This document shows, piece by piece, positions 7,019-14,119 of a stretch of DNA of 23,920 bases. This DNA comes from a virus, in IMG/VR virus record IMGVR_UViG_3300025154_000384, positions 1 to 23,920 of that record. The stretch is one strand, 5' to 3'. The notes under the pieces were generated by a model. It made no database searches and had not been told where the DNA came from. It worked only from the letters and a program-made list of their open reading frames with translations. The translations under genes and the position numbers were made by a program. Positions within the stretch are counted from its first letter, which is position 1, and each line of letters begins with the position of its first letter.

Positions 7019-9380
7019 AACCTCTAAAATTAGGAATGCTGACAATAACACTGGGTTGCCCAAGAGTTTCCCGATTATAAAATGTCAGTGAAAGCGCGTC
7101 AGCGACATCGGGCGATAAAACGCCATCTTTCAACATCTCATCTTTACCTTTTATCTTAACCCGTCTGTCGCTTTGAATCTTATATTTAACATCTAACAAA
7201 TCCTGCCAGCCGTTGCCTTCAAGTTCCGAAGTTGCCAACCATTCTCGCAACCGCCAAAACATTTCAGCTCTTTTGTTAAAATAACTGGCATCTTCATCAG
7301 CTTTTTCACCGGCTACGACACCGACAACTCTGTCGGCAATTTCTTCAAACTCTTTCAATCTATCAAATACGGGTTTTCCTATACCAACTTTATCTATATA
7401 GATTTTGCTCGGCGCCGATTCACTGGCCAATGCCGCGATAATACCGGCGAAATTCATCGTGTCAGGATTGTGTTCTTTGTATAAAATCTTCGCTCCATTT
7501 TTAGCTCTTAAAGTTATTACCGAATAATTTGAACCTTCACCAGCGACATCACAACCCATTTTTAACTCTCCAAACAGTTTAATTTTAGGTTTAATCTTTC
7601 GCGCCAAAGTATCATCGTCCACAAGAATCGAATATCCGCTTGCGTCAATGGCGTCAGCGCTGGGAAAATTACATTCAAACAAAACACCAAAATAAGGTTT
7701 CATTTTTGCTTCATCTATAAATTCCTCCGTATATCTTCCTTCTTTAATTCCCTGCTTGTAATCCACAAGAATTTTGTGATAAGTCTCATCTCGCCAACTT
7801 TTAAGAAAGTGATTGCGATAAAATGGATTGCCGATTTTACAATAAAAAGCTTCTTCACCTTTACCGGCTATCATCCGGAACACGGTAGCTTCAATTGGAT
7901 CGGGGATTAAACAACTTTCGTCTTGGATTACATTTTTCGCCCCCGCTCCCATAGCCGCTTCAATTCCCTTTTTAGAATTACCAGCTTGAACGGAAATAAC
8001 GAATATGCCACCGCCATTCCGCAAAATAATTCTTTCCTTGCTTTCTTCCATTCGTAATCTTTCAAGTTTTGTATCTTTTTCCAATTGGGAATAAAACAAA
8101 GGCGAGTCTCCCAAATGCTCAATGTAATACCTCATTATTATCCTTGCTTTCTCGTTCGTTGGCGCCACCACGGCCACAAGTTCTTTTTGAATACAAGTGA
8201 TGACGACACAAGCTAAAGCGACTATAAAAGAATTATGAGTTGGTATCATTTGCTCGCCTACTAAATAAATTCCACCATCAACTTGAATACAATTACCTGA
8301 AACTGGTTCAATTTCTCTTATTTCTCTAATCCTTACGCGCCGTTTATTCGGTTGTATAGTTATCTTTTTTCTTAAAACTCTAGTAGGAATATCTAATATA
8401 GGCTTAAACCCTATATAATATGTATCTTTTCTTCCTTGAATACCGCTTGAAGAAATACACGCCTTCACTTTTGTAATACTTGGCTTCATTCCCAAAGAAC
8501 GAATCAAATCACACACATCATCAATAAGACGCTTATTTGTATTGATAAAATAAACACGCCCATTTCGCCACCCTTTCTCCCGTTTTTGTTTATTTACACT
8601 ACCGTCTGTATCAATAAGTCCAGCTAATAATTGCAAACGAGATTGTATGCTAGCTAATTTATATACATCCGGGATATGTTTGTTTCCTATTAAATCAAGC
8701 TGTCGTAATGATTGAAAAACAACTGTTTTGTAAAAACCGTATAAGACAACTCCTGTATCCTTGTGAGGATGTTCTGTGGATATTTTGTAAGGAATCGCAG
8801 AAACGATATTTCTGTCCTTTGGGTCAATAGTTATTGCAGGTTTGGTAGATATGCCATCGCCAAGCCAAACTCCAAGAGTATATGAATCTAATAGTAATCC
8901 CTTATCGTTGCCCTCTAATGGCACAATGTTTGGTATAGAAAATGATGACTTCTCATATTCAGCAATATATTTCGTCTCTATTTTCCTATAATCTTTCCAC
9001 GCCCTATGTTGCGCAAACCATTCGTGTTTCTCGTGGACTTTTATTTTTGCTCCATTTGTGAAAATAACTTCTCTATTCGCTATCCCTTTCGGAGCAATAC
9101 CTTTAACTTTAACTGCCTTGCCAAAATGATTAAACACATAATCCCCTATCTTGAGGTCGCCATGATTTTTCCACCCTTTCGTTGTCCACACTGGTGTATC
9201 ATCACTTACCAGTTTTCCGTATTGAGTCGCGCAAAGAATTTGAAGCCTTTTATGTTTTCTGAATATCAACTCGTAAAATATCTGTATCTGACTTTCGGTC
9301 ACAATTTGGTCGGCAGTTTTATTTTCAAATCTAAAAAGTTTCAAAAGTCCCAAACACACTTCTCTTTCTTTAGGATTCAT
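7005..9380 (-). CDS. terL: Terminase large subunit containing an intein
   Basis: The precursor is 791 aa. The N-extein ends ...CATQYGK (residue 56) and the C-extein resumes SFIVALACVV (residue 384), so joining restores the Walker A loop ATQYGKS. After it come Walker B (NVIQDES) and the RNase H-like nuclease with its acidic residues (GCDVAGEGSNYSV, IYIDKVGIGKPVFD, SPDVADALSLTF). The spliced protein is about 464 aa, normal for TerL. TerL packages and cuts phage DNA at the portal. The start overlaps the upstream small-terminase-like gene by 11 nt and its end overlaps the HExxH gene. Without splicing the ATPase would be dead, because the intein sits between the Walker A Lys and Ser. Confidence 0.92.
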   Translation of the reverse strand: MNPKEREVCLGLLKLFRFENKTADQIVTESQIQIFYELIFRKHKRLQILCATQYGKLVSDDTPVWTTKGWKNHGDLKIGDYVFNHFGKAVKVKGIAPKGIANREVIFTNGAKIKVHEKHEWFAQHRAWKDYRKIETKYIAEYEKSSFSIPNIVPLEGNDKGLLLDSYTLGVWLGDGISTKPAITIDPKDRNIVSAIPYKISTEHPHKDTGVVLYGFYKTVVFQSLRQLDLIGNKHIPDVYKLASIQSRLQLLAGLIDTDGSVNKQKREKGWRNGRVYFINTNKRLIDDVCDLIRSLGMKPSITKVKACISSSGIQGRKDTYYIGFKPILDIPTRVLRKKITIQPNKRRVRIREIREIEPVSGNCIQVDGGIYLVGEQMIPTHNSFIVALACVVITCIQKELVAVVAPTNEKARIIMRYYIEHLGDSPLFYSQLEKDTKLERLRMEESKERIILRNGGGIFVISVQAGNSKKGIEAAMGAGAKNVIQDESCLIPDPIEATVFRMIAGKGEEAFYCKIGNPFYRNHFLKSWRDETYHKILVDYKQGIKEGRYTEEFIDEAKMKPYFGVLFECNFPSADAIDASGYSILVDDDTLARKIKPKIKLFGELKMGCDVAGEGSNYSVITLRAKNGAKILYKEHNPDTMNFAGIIAALASESAPSKIYIDKVGIGKPVFDRLKEFEEIADRVVGVVAGEKADEDASYFNKRAEMFWRLREWLATSELEGNGWQDLLDVKYKIQSDRRVKIKGKDEMLKDGVLSPDVADALSLTFYNRETLGQPSVIVSIPNFRGYERR
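8232..9212 (-). mobile_element. LAGLIDADG intein in TerL, class 3 signature
   Basis: A 327-residue in-frame insertion. It starts LVSDDTPVWTTKGWK (block A, but with Leu at position 1 instead of Cys or Ser) and ends VGEQMIPTHN followed by Ser. Endonuclease blocks are LGVWLGDGIS (about 113-122) and LLAGLIDTDGSV (about 195-206). The class 3 residues are all present: Trp65 two positions after the block B His (KHEW), Cys308 in block F (GNCIQV), Thr325 in block G (PTHN). In class 3 inteins the block F Cys starts splicing, which explains the missing N-terminal nucleophile. The block B Thr of the TxxH motif is His here (HEKH). Endonuclease motifs look intact, so it may still home. Confidence 0.88.
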
Positions 9381-9699
9381 TTTTTACTTTTTCAATGAGC
9401 TGTTTATAACCATCGCTAATATCTTTAATGTTCACAGTTAAATCAGTTTCTTGTTTATCAGCAACTTTGCCGTCAATTCTTTCCCAAATCTCTTTCATTA
9501 AAGGGTCTGATTTTGTCATTGCTCGCAACACCGCCGCCTTTTTTAACTTCTCGCCATAGGTCTCGCCATCTTTGGCTTTTTCCAAAAGAAATTCTTTTAC
9601 TTTTGTGGTCAAAGAAAAAGCACCTTTGGGCTTACCTTTTGGATTGCCTGAAACACCTTTCTTGAATTGAGTTTCTTTTGGTGGAGGTAATTTTGCCAT
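9370..9699 (-). CDS. DUF5681-type protein, probable small terminase
   Basis: The protein has 109 aa. The start MAKLPPPKETQFKKG followed by SGNPKGKPKGA is the DUF5681 signature (FxxGxSGNPxGRPKG). The rest is helical and charged, with IWERIDGKVADKQETDL near the middle. DUF5681 genes regularly sit directly upstream of terL and are widely treated as small-terminase or terminase-associated DNA-binding proteins. Here it overlaps terL by 11 nt, so the two are coupled. It is the first gene after a good promoter at 9721-9749. The exact DNA-recognition function is inferred from context. Confidence 0.7.
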   Translation of the reverse strand: MAKLPPPKETQFKKGVSGNPKGKPKGAFSLTTKVKEFLLEKAKDGETYGEKLKKAAVLRAMTKSDPLMKEIWERIDGKVADKQETDLTVNIKDISDGYKQLIEKVKNES

Positions 9700-9720
9700 A
9701 GTTGCCTGTTATTCCCCTGA

Positions 9721-9749
9721 ATTATAACACTTTATTTGATTTTGTCCAA
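9721..9749 (-). promoter_or_regulatory. Promoter for the packaging/head operon
   Basis: On the minus strand: TTGGAC (-35, 9744-9749), 17-nt spacer, TATAAT (-10, 9721-9726) preceded by TGT, i.e. a sigma-70 promoter that also has an extended -10. Transcription would start near 9714, about 15 nt before the DUF5681 ATG. It is the best promoter in the window and fits a late/structural operon start. Confidence 0.65.
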
Positions 9750-9793
9750 ATTATTTTTTTTCCGTTCTTTTACTAATTTCTCTAAAATACATT

Positions 9794-9958
9794 TTACTTC
9801 TTTGTCATTTTCCACCCCTTAGAAAAAGCTTCGCGCATTTTCATTCCTTTGCGTCTTTCAGCCGATGAACCATAACAATAAGTCATACCAGACGATTTAT
9901 TGGTCATACAATAAACCATTTTGTTATTTCGTTGTTGAATTGAAAGATTATATGGCAT
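9794..9958 (-). CDS. Small basic hypothetical protein (54 aa)
   Basis: ATG at 9956-9958, TAA at 9794-9796. The 54 residues include MPYNLSIQQRNNKMVYCMTN and RRKGMKMREAFSKGWKMTKK: very basic, Met-rich, two Cys. Its ATG lies only a few bases after the stop of the preceding gene, as in an operon. No family recognised. High positive charge suggests nucleic-acid binding, but that is only an inference. Confidence 0.5.
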   Translation of the reverse strand: MPYNLSIQQRNNKMVYCMTNKSSGMTYCYGSSAERRKGMKMREAFSKGWKMTKK

Positions 9959-9959
9959 T

Positions 9960-10154
9960 TTATTTTTTCTTTGATTTATTGTATTCCGCCCAATCCATCA
10001 CACGGCCGGCATAATGAGTTAAAGAACCGGGCACATTCGGGTCCATCATTCTCTCGCTCCCTTTTTTCCAATTTTGATATGTTCCTTTTACCATAGACTT
10101 GGCAAATTTCCCGAACTTACTCAACTTTTGTCGCATTATACTTGATAGTGGCAT
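9960..10154 (-). CDS. Hypothetical basic protein (64 aa)
   Basis: I place the start at the ATG at 10152-10154 (MPLSSIMRQKLSKFG), immediately after the TAA of the gene ending at 10156. A start at 10226 would overlap that neighbour by 71 nt. The product is basic, with NWKKGSERMMDPNVPGSLTH in the middle and a Lys-rich end (NKSKKK). No family recognised. It belongs to the run of small genes between the chaperonin and terminase genes. Confidence 0.5.
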   Translation of the reverse strand: MPLSSIMRQKLSKFGKFAKSMVKGTYQNWKKGSERMMDPNVPGSLTHYAGRVMDWAEYNKSKKK

Positions 10155-10155
10155 T

Positions 10156-10341
10156 TTACGTTCGCTTAAAAGTTCTAATAAATGAATTTTTATGCTTTTC
10201 CAAAAGAAATTTGATTTCTTTTTCACTCATCCCCAATTGTCTCCACTTATCCCGCTTCACGACCTTCCATTTTGCGAGAGATTCATTTTTCTCTTTCAAA
10301 ATCCTAAAAGCTTTTATAAGTTTTATAAAAAATCTAATCAC
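10156..10341 (-). CDS. Hypothetical basic helical protein (61 aa), GTG start
   Basis: It starts with GTG at 10339-10341, overlapping the chaperonin stop (AGTGATTAG) by 8 nt, which indicates coupled translation. It begins MIRFFIKLIKAFRILKEKNE, an amphipathic basic helix, followed by KRDKWRQLGMSEKEIKFLLE, which resembles a short helix-turn-helix-like or protein-binding unit. The whole protein is strongly basic. It is not a GroES: length and sequence differ from the co-chaperonin beta-barrel. Function unknown. Confidence 0.5.
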   Translation of the reverse strand: MIRFFIKLIKAFRILKEKNESLAKWKVVKRDKWRQLGMSEKEIKFLLEKHKNSFIRTFKRT

Positions 10342-12055
10342 TTAATTCTTTGTTAATAAGCGCTTCTTGTTTTTGAAGTTCCTCCGCATTTGTTTCATCC
10401 ATTCCTTCTTTGAAAAGAGCTTTATCTTTGGCAAAGAAATAAGTGTATTGTTTGATTGCATCGGCTATAAGTTTATATGGGTCTTTGGGGTCGCGTTCAT
10501 CAAACTCCGGTATTACCGCTTTGACAGTAATAAGATTGGCAGCAACTCCAAAACCGTGTTCCACCTCCAATTCTACCACACGGGCGGGGTCTATAATATC
10601 TTTACCGATTTTTAATTCACTGCCACAGTTTTCTTGAATCTGATTAAACGGCGCGCAAAGAGCGCCGTGAATTAAAACATCATCTTTGAAAAGCTCATCA
10701 GCAATTTCTTTCAAACACAACCCCCCGCCTTTTACATATCCATTTCGTAAAGCGTTTTGTCCGGCGAAAATAGCATCTTCAATTTTATGTTTCAGTGGTA
10801 ATGCTTCCGCATCTGTTGAAGCTCCAACTTTAATCATACCCCCAGCCGAAGACATTGAAGCAATGCGTTTTTGGATTAAAGCTTTGTGTTCCGGCATTTT
10901 CGTTAAATTCACTCTGCTTTTCAAATCCTCAATATGTTTTTTTATTTTCTCGCTTCTCACTCCTTTTCCGCCCAAGATTACAGCATCTTCTCTGTCTTCC
11001 ACGCTTTTGACAGTCAGTTTTTCCACAAAACCCAAATCATACTCTTTGATATCTTTCAATTTATCGCCTTTGTCTTTATCAATGAACCGAGCATCGCAAA
11101 ACAAAGCAAGATCAACAAAATTATGGGGAGTTAAATCCGCCGAACCAAGAGAAGGACATTTAACTGGGAATATCTGAATTCCCGAAGGTTGAGTTTGTCC
11201 ATTCGGTAATAAGCGAGGTTGTATCAGTTTTACCATCTGAACCAAAACCTCATCAGAAAAATTAGGCGCAAAAATAACTAGCTTATTTACTTTTATATTA
11301 TTCCAAAAATCAGCAAAATCCCGAATAGAATCAATTTTGTAATTCGTTACCAATACTAAAGATTCTTCTACCACCATTTCATAGCGTTCAGGATGATTAA
11401 GAAAAACCGGAGCGACAATTTTCATAGGAAATCTAGCGCCTTCAATAACCTCGGTTTCTAATTTACCTTGAAAACCATCAGCGAGAGTAATAAATCCATC
11501 TTCACCGGTTTTCCACACTATTTCCGCTAAAATTTTTGCCACTTCTCTGTTGCCGGCCAAAGAAACATCAATGATATCTTCAAGTTCTTTAATAGTCTTG
11601 ATTTTTTTGGTTCGTTCTTTAATTGCTTCTTTAATCTTTGGAACACAAGAAATTATATGTTTTCGTAAAGAATTTACCCCACCAAAATTTGAATCAAGCC
11701 CCCTTATTTCAGTATTATTTTTATCGCTTAATCGTGAAAAAGCGTCGTTGATAAGTTTGGCTGAAATGCTGATTGTGCTAGTTGTGCCATCGCCAACTCG
11801 TTCTCCAGTCTTACTTGCGCCTTCAATAAAAGCCCTTGCGATTAAATTTTCAAATTCATCTTTGGGAACAATGTTTTTAGCAACAGTTACGCCATCATTA
11901 GTAATTCTTGAACCGCGATTAAAACTTCTATCCAACAGAACCCCCGCCCCTTCGGGGCCAAGAGTAAGTTTCACCGCATCAGCGACTTTATTCACAGCTT
12001 TCAAAATGACTTTCCGCGCCTCACCGTGTAGTTTTTGTTCAGTTTTTCTGCTCAT
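10334..12055 (-). CDS. groL: Phage-encoded GroEL-type chaperonin (Cpn60)
   Basis: I start it at 12055 (MSRKTEQKLHGEARKVI), giving 573 aa; the longer start at 12115 has no support from the fold. Group I chaperonin landmarks are all visible: VKLTLGPEGAGVLLD (29-42), ITNDGVTVAKNI with Asp54, the nucleotide loop GDGTTS (88-93), the apical region ETEVIEGARFP, KVGASTDAEA (409-418), KIEDAIFAG with Asp427 (equivalent to the GroEL ATPase Asp398), GGGLCLKEIA (443-452), and DPYKLIADAI near the end. ATP-binding and hydrolysis residues are kept, so it should be active. The GGM tail is absent, and the apical domain around 280-330 is diverged. No groES gene is visible. Position just before the head genes suggests it folds capsid or other virion proteins. 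Confidence 0.93.
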   Translation of the reverse strand: MSRKTEQKLHGEARKVILKAVNKVADAVKLTLGPEGAGVLLDRSFNRGSRITNDGVTVAKNIVPKDEFENLIARAFIEGASKTGERVGDGTTSTISISAKLINDAFSRLSDKNNTEIRGLDSNFGGVNSLRKHIISCVPKIKEAIKERTKKIKTIKELEDIIDVSLAGNREVAKILAEIVWKTGEDGFITLADGFQGKLETEVIEGARFPMKIVAPVFLNHPERYEMVVEESLVLVTNYKIDSIRDFADFWNNIKVNKLVIFAPNFSDEVLVQMVKLIQPRLLPNGQTQPSGIQIFPVKCPSLGSADLTPHNFVDLALFCDARFIDKDKGDKLKDIKEYDLGFVEKLTVKSVEDREDAVILGGKGVRSEKIKKHIEDLKSRVNLTKMPEHKALIQKRIASMSSAGGMIKVGASTDAEALPLKHKIEDAIFAGQNALRNGYVKGGGLCLKEIADELFKDDVLIHGALCAPFNQIQENCGSELKIGKDIIDPARVVELEVEHGFGVAANLITVKAVIPEFDERDPKDPYKLIADAIKQYTYFFAKDKALFKEGMDETNAEELQKQEALINKELSD

Positions 12056-12191
12056 TTTTTCCTTGTTTATTAAAATAGCACTCTCTACACCTCCACTCCT
12101 TCTCCAATGTTTCAAATCTTAATTCACAGTCCATCTTATCACATTTGGCGCATTTTTTCCAATTCGGTATTTCAGTTGGTATTTCGGTCAT
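12039..12191 (-). CDS. Mini zinc-ribbon protein (50 aa)
   Basis: The best start is the ATG at 12189-12191, forming an ATGA overlap with the stop of the gene ending at 12188; a start at 12260 would overlap that gene by 73 nt. The product holds two Cys pairs, KKCAKCDKMDC and WRCRECYFN, making one zinc ribbon. It overlaps the chaperonin start by 17 nt. Small zinc ribbons bind nucleic acid or proteins; nothing more specific can be said. Confidence 0.6.
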   Translation of the reverse strand: MTEIPTEIPNWKKCAKCDKMDCELRFETLEKEWRCRECYFNKQGKNEQKN

Positions 12192-12361
12192 TTCTTTTTC
12201 TTTACTAATTGAAAATCCAAAATTATCTTGCTTATCTTGCCACACTTTTTGTTCTCGCATATATGTTCAATTTGCCCGCAACTTTCGGCGTAACTGACAT
12301 CTTCCTGTTCGTTTCCGCAATAAGGACACTTTAGATGTGATAAAAAATATCTATCCCCCAT
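12188..12361 (-). CDS. Mini zinc-ribbon protein (57 aa)
   Basis: ATG at 12359-12361, TGA at 12188-12190. Residues 11-15 are KCPYC; a second Cys set (ESCGQ, HICENKKCG) completes a zinc ribbon, and the end is Lys-rich (LVKKKK). ATGA overlap with the next gene shows operon coupling. It belongs to the group of very small Cys-rich proteins in the early region. No specific family recognised. Confidence 0.6.
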   Translation of the reverse strand: MGDRYFLSHLKCPYCGNEQEDVSYAESCGQIEHICENKKCGKISKIILDFQLVKKKK

Positions 12362-12369
12362 ATTTACAA

Positions 12370-12555
12370 TTATCTTACAATTAAATTAACTACCTTTACA
12401 ATACTTTTTCGCCGCTCTTTTTGTCTTCTCTTTTTACAGTTGAAACAAACATATCTAACCTGCTTTTTTTGTCTTTTTAATTCTACCCCGCATTCATCGC
12501 AACTGGTAAAAAAGAAATCGTAAATGCGTTTTCGTTTCTCAACCTTTTCCTTCAT
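12370..12555 (-). CDS. Small zinc-finger protein (61 aa)
   Basis: I prefer the start at 12555 (MKEKVEKRKRIYDFFFTSCD), which overlaps the upstream membrane protein by 17 nt; an ATG at 12612 would lie deep inside that gene. TSCDECGVEL and VCFNCKKRRQKERRKS form a Cys4 zinc ribbon with a very basic C-terminus, typical of nucleic-acid binding. The reading frame is well supported by the two spaced CxxC motifs. Confidence 0.55.
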   Translation of the reverse strand: MKEKVEKRKRIYDFFFTSCDECGVELKRQKKQVRYVCFNCKKRRQKERRKSIVKVVNLIVR

Positions 12556-12703
12556 TGATTTGAATAGGAGAATTAAATTCTTTTTGTGGCGCGGGCGTGA
12601 AAACATCGTCAATGGATTTTTCCGGACTGATTAAATACCACACGAAAGCAAATGCTATTATCCCCACGATTGTTACGGCGATTAAAATTAGAGTTTTTTT
12701 CAT
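12539..12703 (-). CDS. Small single-pass membrane protein (54 aa)
   Basis: ATG at 12701-12703, TGA at 12539-12541. Residues 1-26 (MKKTLILIAVTIVGIIAFAF) form one hydrophobic helix with a basic start; the remaining 28 residues are polar. It is directly downstream of the best DnaA-box-linked promoter (12713-12759), so it is the first gene of that transcript. Role unknown; a membrane-acting early protein (for example superinfection exclusion or host takeover) is possible but unproven. Confidence 0.55.
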   Translation of the reverse strand: MKKTLILIAVTIVGIIAFAFVWYLISPEKSIDDVFTPAPQKEFNSPIQINEGKG

Positions 12704-12712
12704 GTTCCAATA

Positions 12713-12759
12713 ATTATATACTAAAACTAACTATAAATCAAGAAAAAATTTGTGGATAA
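12713..12759 (-). promoter_or_regulatory. Sigma-70 promoter with an upstream DnaA box
   Basis: Minus strand: TTGATT (12736-12741), exactly 17 nt, TATAAT (12713-12718), start near 12706, just before the membrane-protein ATG at 12703. An exact DnaA box TTATCCACA lies at 12751-12759, 9 bp upstream of the -35. The same arrangement is seen at 16799-16820 and 19394-19438. Confidence 0.55.
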
Positions 12760-12821
12760 GTTTTAATTATTTCCTCATATTCTTTAATCAATTTCTTAAA
12801 CCACAAGCAATCGGCTTTCAC
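12738..12821 (-). CDS. Possible 27-aa micro-ORF, GTG start
   Basis: A GTG at 12819-12821 overlaps the TGA of the HNH gene (TTGTGA) and opens 27 codons: one Cys, aromatic residues and a charged helix (FKKLIKEYEEIIKTYPQIF). The product looks protein-like, but the frame also contains the DnaA box, so it may be coincidental. Low confidence. Confidence 0.25.
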   Translation of the reverse strand: MKADCLWFKKLIKEYEEIIKTYPQIFS

Positions 12822-13597
12822 AATTTTCTGTTTATAAATTCTTCAATTTGATCTTTTATATTATCAATTTTACCATATTTTTTGTGAAATTCTTTATGAC
12901 AATTTCTACACAAAGTAATGCCATTTTCTATAACAAAACGGAGTTGTGGGTATTGAGCAAAATTTTGGATATGATGAGCAACTAAAAATTTCTTTTTTCT
13001 ATCACCACACAAAGAACAACAATAACCATCTCTAATAAAAACCTCTTTCTGCCATTGTTTATATTGTATTGATGCCCTTATTTTATTGTGTATTGGGGTA
13101 ACTCCACCTTTCCAAAGATAAGAATTTTCACCACTATGCGATTTACCGTTACATTTTTGAGAACAATATTTATATTTATTTCTATATTTTCGTTCAAATT
13201 GTCCTCCACAAATTAGACAATGAAATTTTTTAGGTTCAATTTCCTTAGCAACATTTTTACATTTATTTGAACAAAATTTAAATCTTTTATATTTTTTTGC
13301 TATATCATAATTATTATTATTTATAAACATTTTACCGCAAATTAAACATTTATATGAATATTTTTTTCTTTTAAAAATTCCCGCACATCTTACAGAACAA
13401 CAGCCAGTTCCTTTTTTATTAAAAGCAGGAGACCTTTTGGGAAAAGATTTACCACAATTTTTACAAACAACATTTAAATCTTTTGAACAAAGAATACAAA
13501 CCCAACCAGAATGAGCAATATTTTTTCTCCTCATTTTTTCTATACTCATTTTTTTCTTACACCTATTACAAGTTAAAAAGAATTTTTTTGTATTCAT
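12818..13597 (-). CDS. HNH endonuclease with an N-terminal zinc-finger array
   Basis: The protein has 259 aa and is very AT-rich. Residues 1-150 carry about five CxxC-type zinc knuckles (TCNRCKKK, VCKNCGKSF, KCLICGKMF, KFCSNKCKN, HCLICGGQF, YCSQKC). The HNH domain follows at about 160-259: SYLWKGGVTPIHNKIR, CCSLCGDRKKKFLVAHHI, then ENGITLCRNCHKEFHKK. It is a free-standing homing-type nuclease. Its start overlaps the end of the ninG-like gene by 32 nt, and it has its own promoter inside that gene, so it appears to have inserted there. The multi-finger array is probably the DNA-recognition part. Confidence 0.85.
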   Translation of the reverse strand: MNTKKFFLTCNRCKKKMSIEKMRRKNIAHSGWVCILCSKDLNVVCKNCGKSFPKRSPAFNKKGTGCCSVRCAGIFKRKKYSYKCLICGKMFINNNNYDIAKKYKRFKFCSNKCKNVAKEIEPKKFHCLICGGQFERKYRNKYKYCSQKCNGKSHSGENSYLWKGGVTPIHNKIRASIQYKQWQKEVFIRDGYCCSLCGDRKKKFLVAHHIQNFAQYPQLRFVIENGITLCRNCHKEFHKKYGKIDNIKDQIEEFINRKL

Positions 13598-13973
13598 TTA
13601 TTTTATTTTGATAAAAAATTTTATCTGCTTTTATTATAACATGATTTTTATCAGCAAACAATTTATCCACCGCTTTTTTACCAACTTCTTCCACCATTCG
13701 TCGGTAAAACTCGGCGCCATTGCCACCTTCCCACAAATTACATCTAGCACACTGCCACCTTAAATTTCTTTTAACATCATATCTTAAAAACACCCCACAA
13801 GTTGACGAAGGAATTAAGTGTCCCAAATGTTTATTTTGTCCAAATACAGGAACATCACAAGTATAACATTTTGAATTTGGATAAAGTTTTTCGGCAAGTT
13901 TGCGACATAAATTCCATAATTCTTTTCTCAAAGATTTAACACTATTTTTTTTCATTTTTGAATTTCGGTTCAA
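13566..13973 (-). CDS. ninG: NinG/Rap-like recombination endonuclease
   Basis: The protein has up to 135 aa. KCYTCDVPVFGQNKHLGHLI at about 35-54, then FLRYDVKRNLRWQCARCNLW, then GGNGAEFYRRMVEE, match the NinG (lambda Rap) layout: two CxxC zinc pairs around a His/Asn nuclease site. Rap is a Holliday-junction/D-loop resolving nuclease used in phage recombination. Two starts are possible: TTG at 13971-13973, which has an AGGGA Shine-Dalgarno and a TTGA overlap with the previous gene, or ATG at 13953-13955 (MKKNSVKSLRK). It lies in the replication block beside other DNA-processing genes. The final 32 nt are overlapped by the inserted HNH gene. Confidence 0.72.
   Translation of the reverse strand: MNRNSKMKKNSVKSLRKELWNLCRKLAEKLYPNSKCYTCDVPVFGQNKHLGHLIPSSTCGVFLRYDVKRNLRWQCARCNLWEGGNGAEFYRRMVEEVGKKAVDKLFADKNHVIIKADKIFYQNKINEYKKILFNL
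13633..13661 (-). promoter_or_regulatory. Private promoter of the HNH gene inside ninG
   Basis: Minus strand: TTGTTT (13656-13661), 17 nt, TATAAT (13633-13638) preceded by TGT (extended -10). Downstream, GATAAAA/TTTTATC can form a hairpin before the HNH ATG. An imperfect DnaA-like box (TTATCCACC, 13663-13671) lies in the opposite orientation one base above the -35. Confidence 0.4.
13954..13973. repeat. 20-bp direct repeat, copy 1 (operator-like)
   Basis: On the minus strand this is TTGAACCGAAATTCAAAAAT, identical to 17083-17064. It contains the inverted half-sites TTGAA and TTCAA separated by 6 bp, like a small regulator's operator. Copy 1 spans the junction between the 49-aa gene and ninG. 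Confidence 0.55.
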
Positions 13974-14119
13974 TTTTTCCCTAAATAATTATCTATTGCC
14001 TTTATCAAGGCTTCTCGGTCTTCTTTGTTGGTATATTCGCAATCCAACATCCAGTTCTGATGACCAGCGCAATTTGTATGATTGTTAAATCTGGGTATTG
14101 GTTTATATTCACTTTTCAT
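13970..14119 (-). CDS. Hypothetical protein (49 aa)
   Basis: ATG at 14117-14119, TGA at 13970-13972. The product begins MKSEYKPIPRFNNHTNCAGH and has NWMLDCEY and KEDREALIKAIDNYLGK. The start overlaps the end of the DUF1016-like gene and the stop overlaps the TTG start of ninG, so it sits in a coupled operon. Two Cys and two His could hold a metal. No family recognised. Confidence 0.55.
   Translation of the reverse strand: MKSEYKPIPRFNNHTNCAGHQNWMLDCEYTNKEDREALIKAIDNYLGKN

Noticed and set aside
12055-12115. Chaperonin start at 12115
   Set aside because: The added 20 residues overlap the zinc-ribbon gene and precede the normal Cpn60 N-terminus; the ATG at 12055 fits the family.
10367-12122. 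Plus-strand frames across the chaperonin
   Set aside because: Antisense shadows; Ser/Phe/Leu-rich composition expected from the complement of a Glu/Lys-rich gene.
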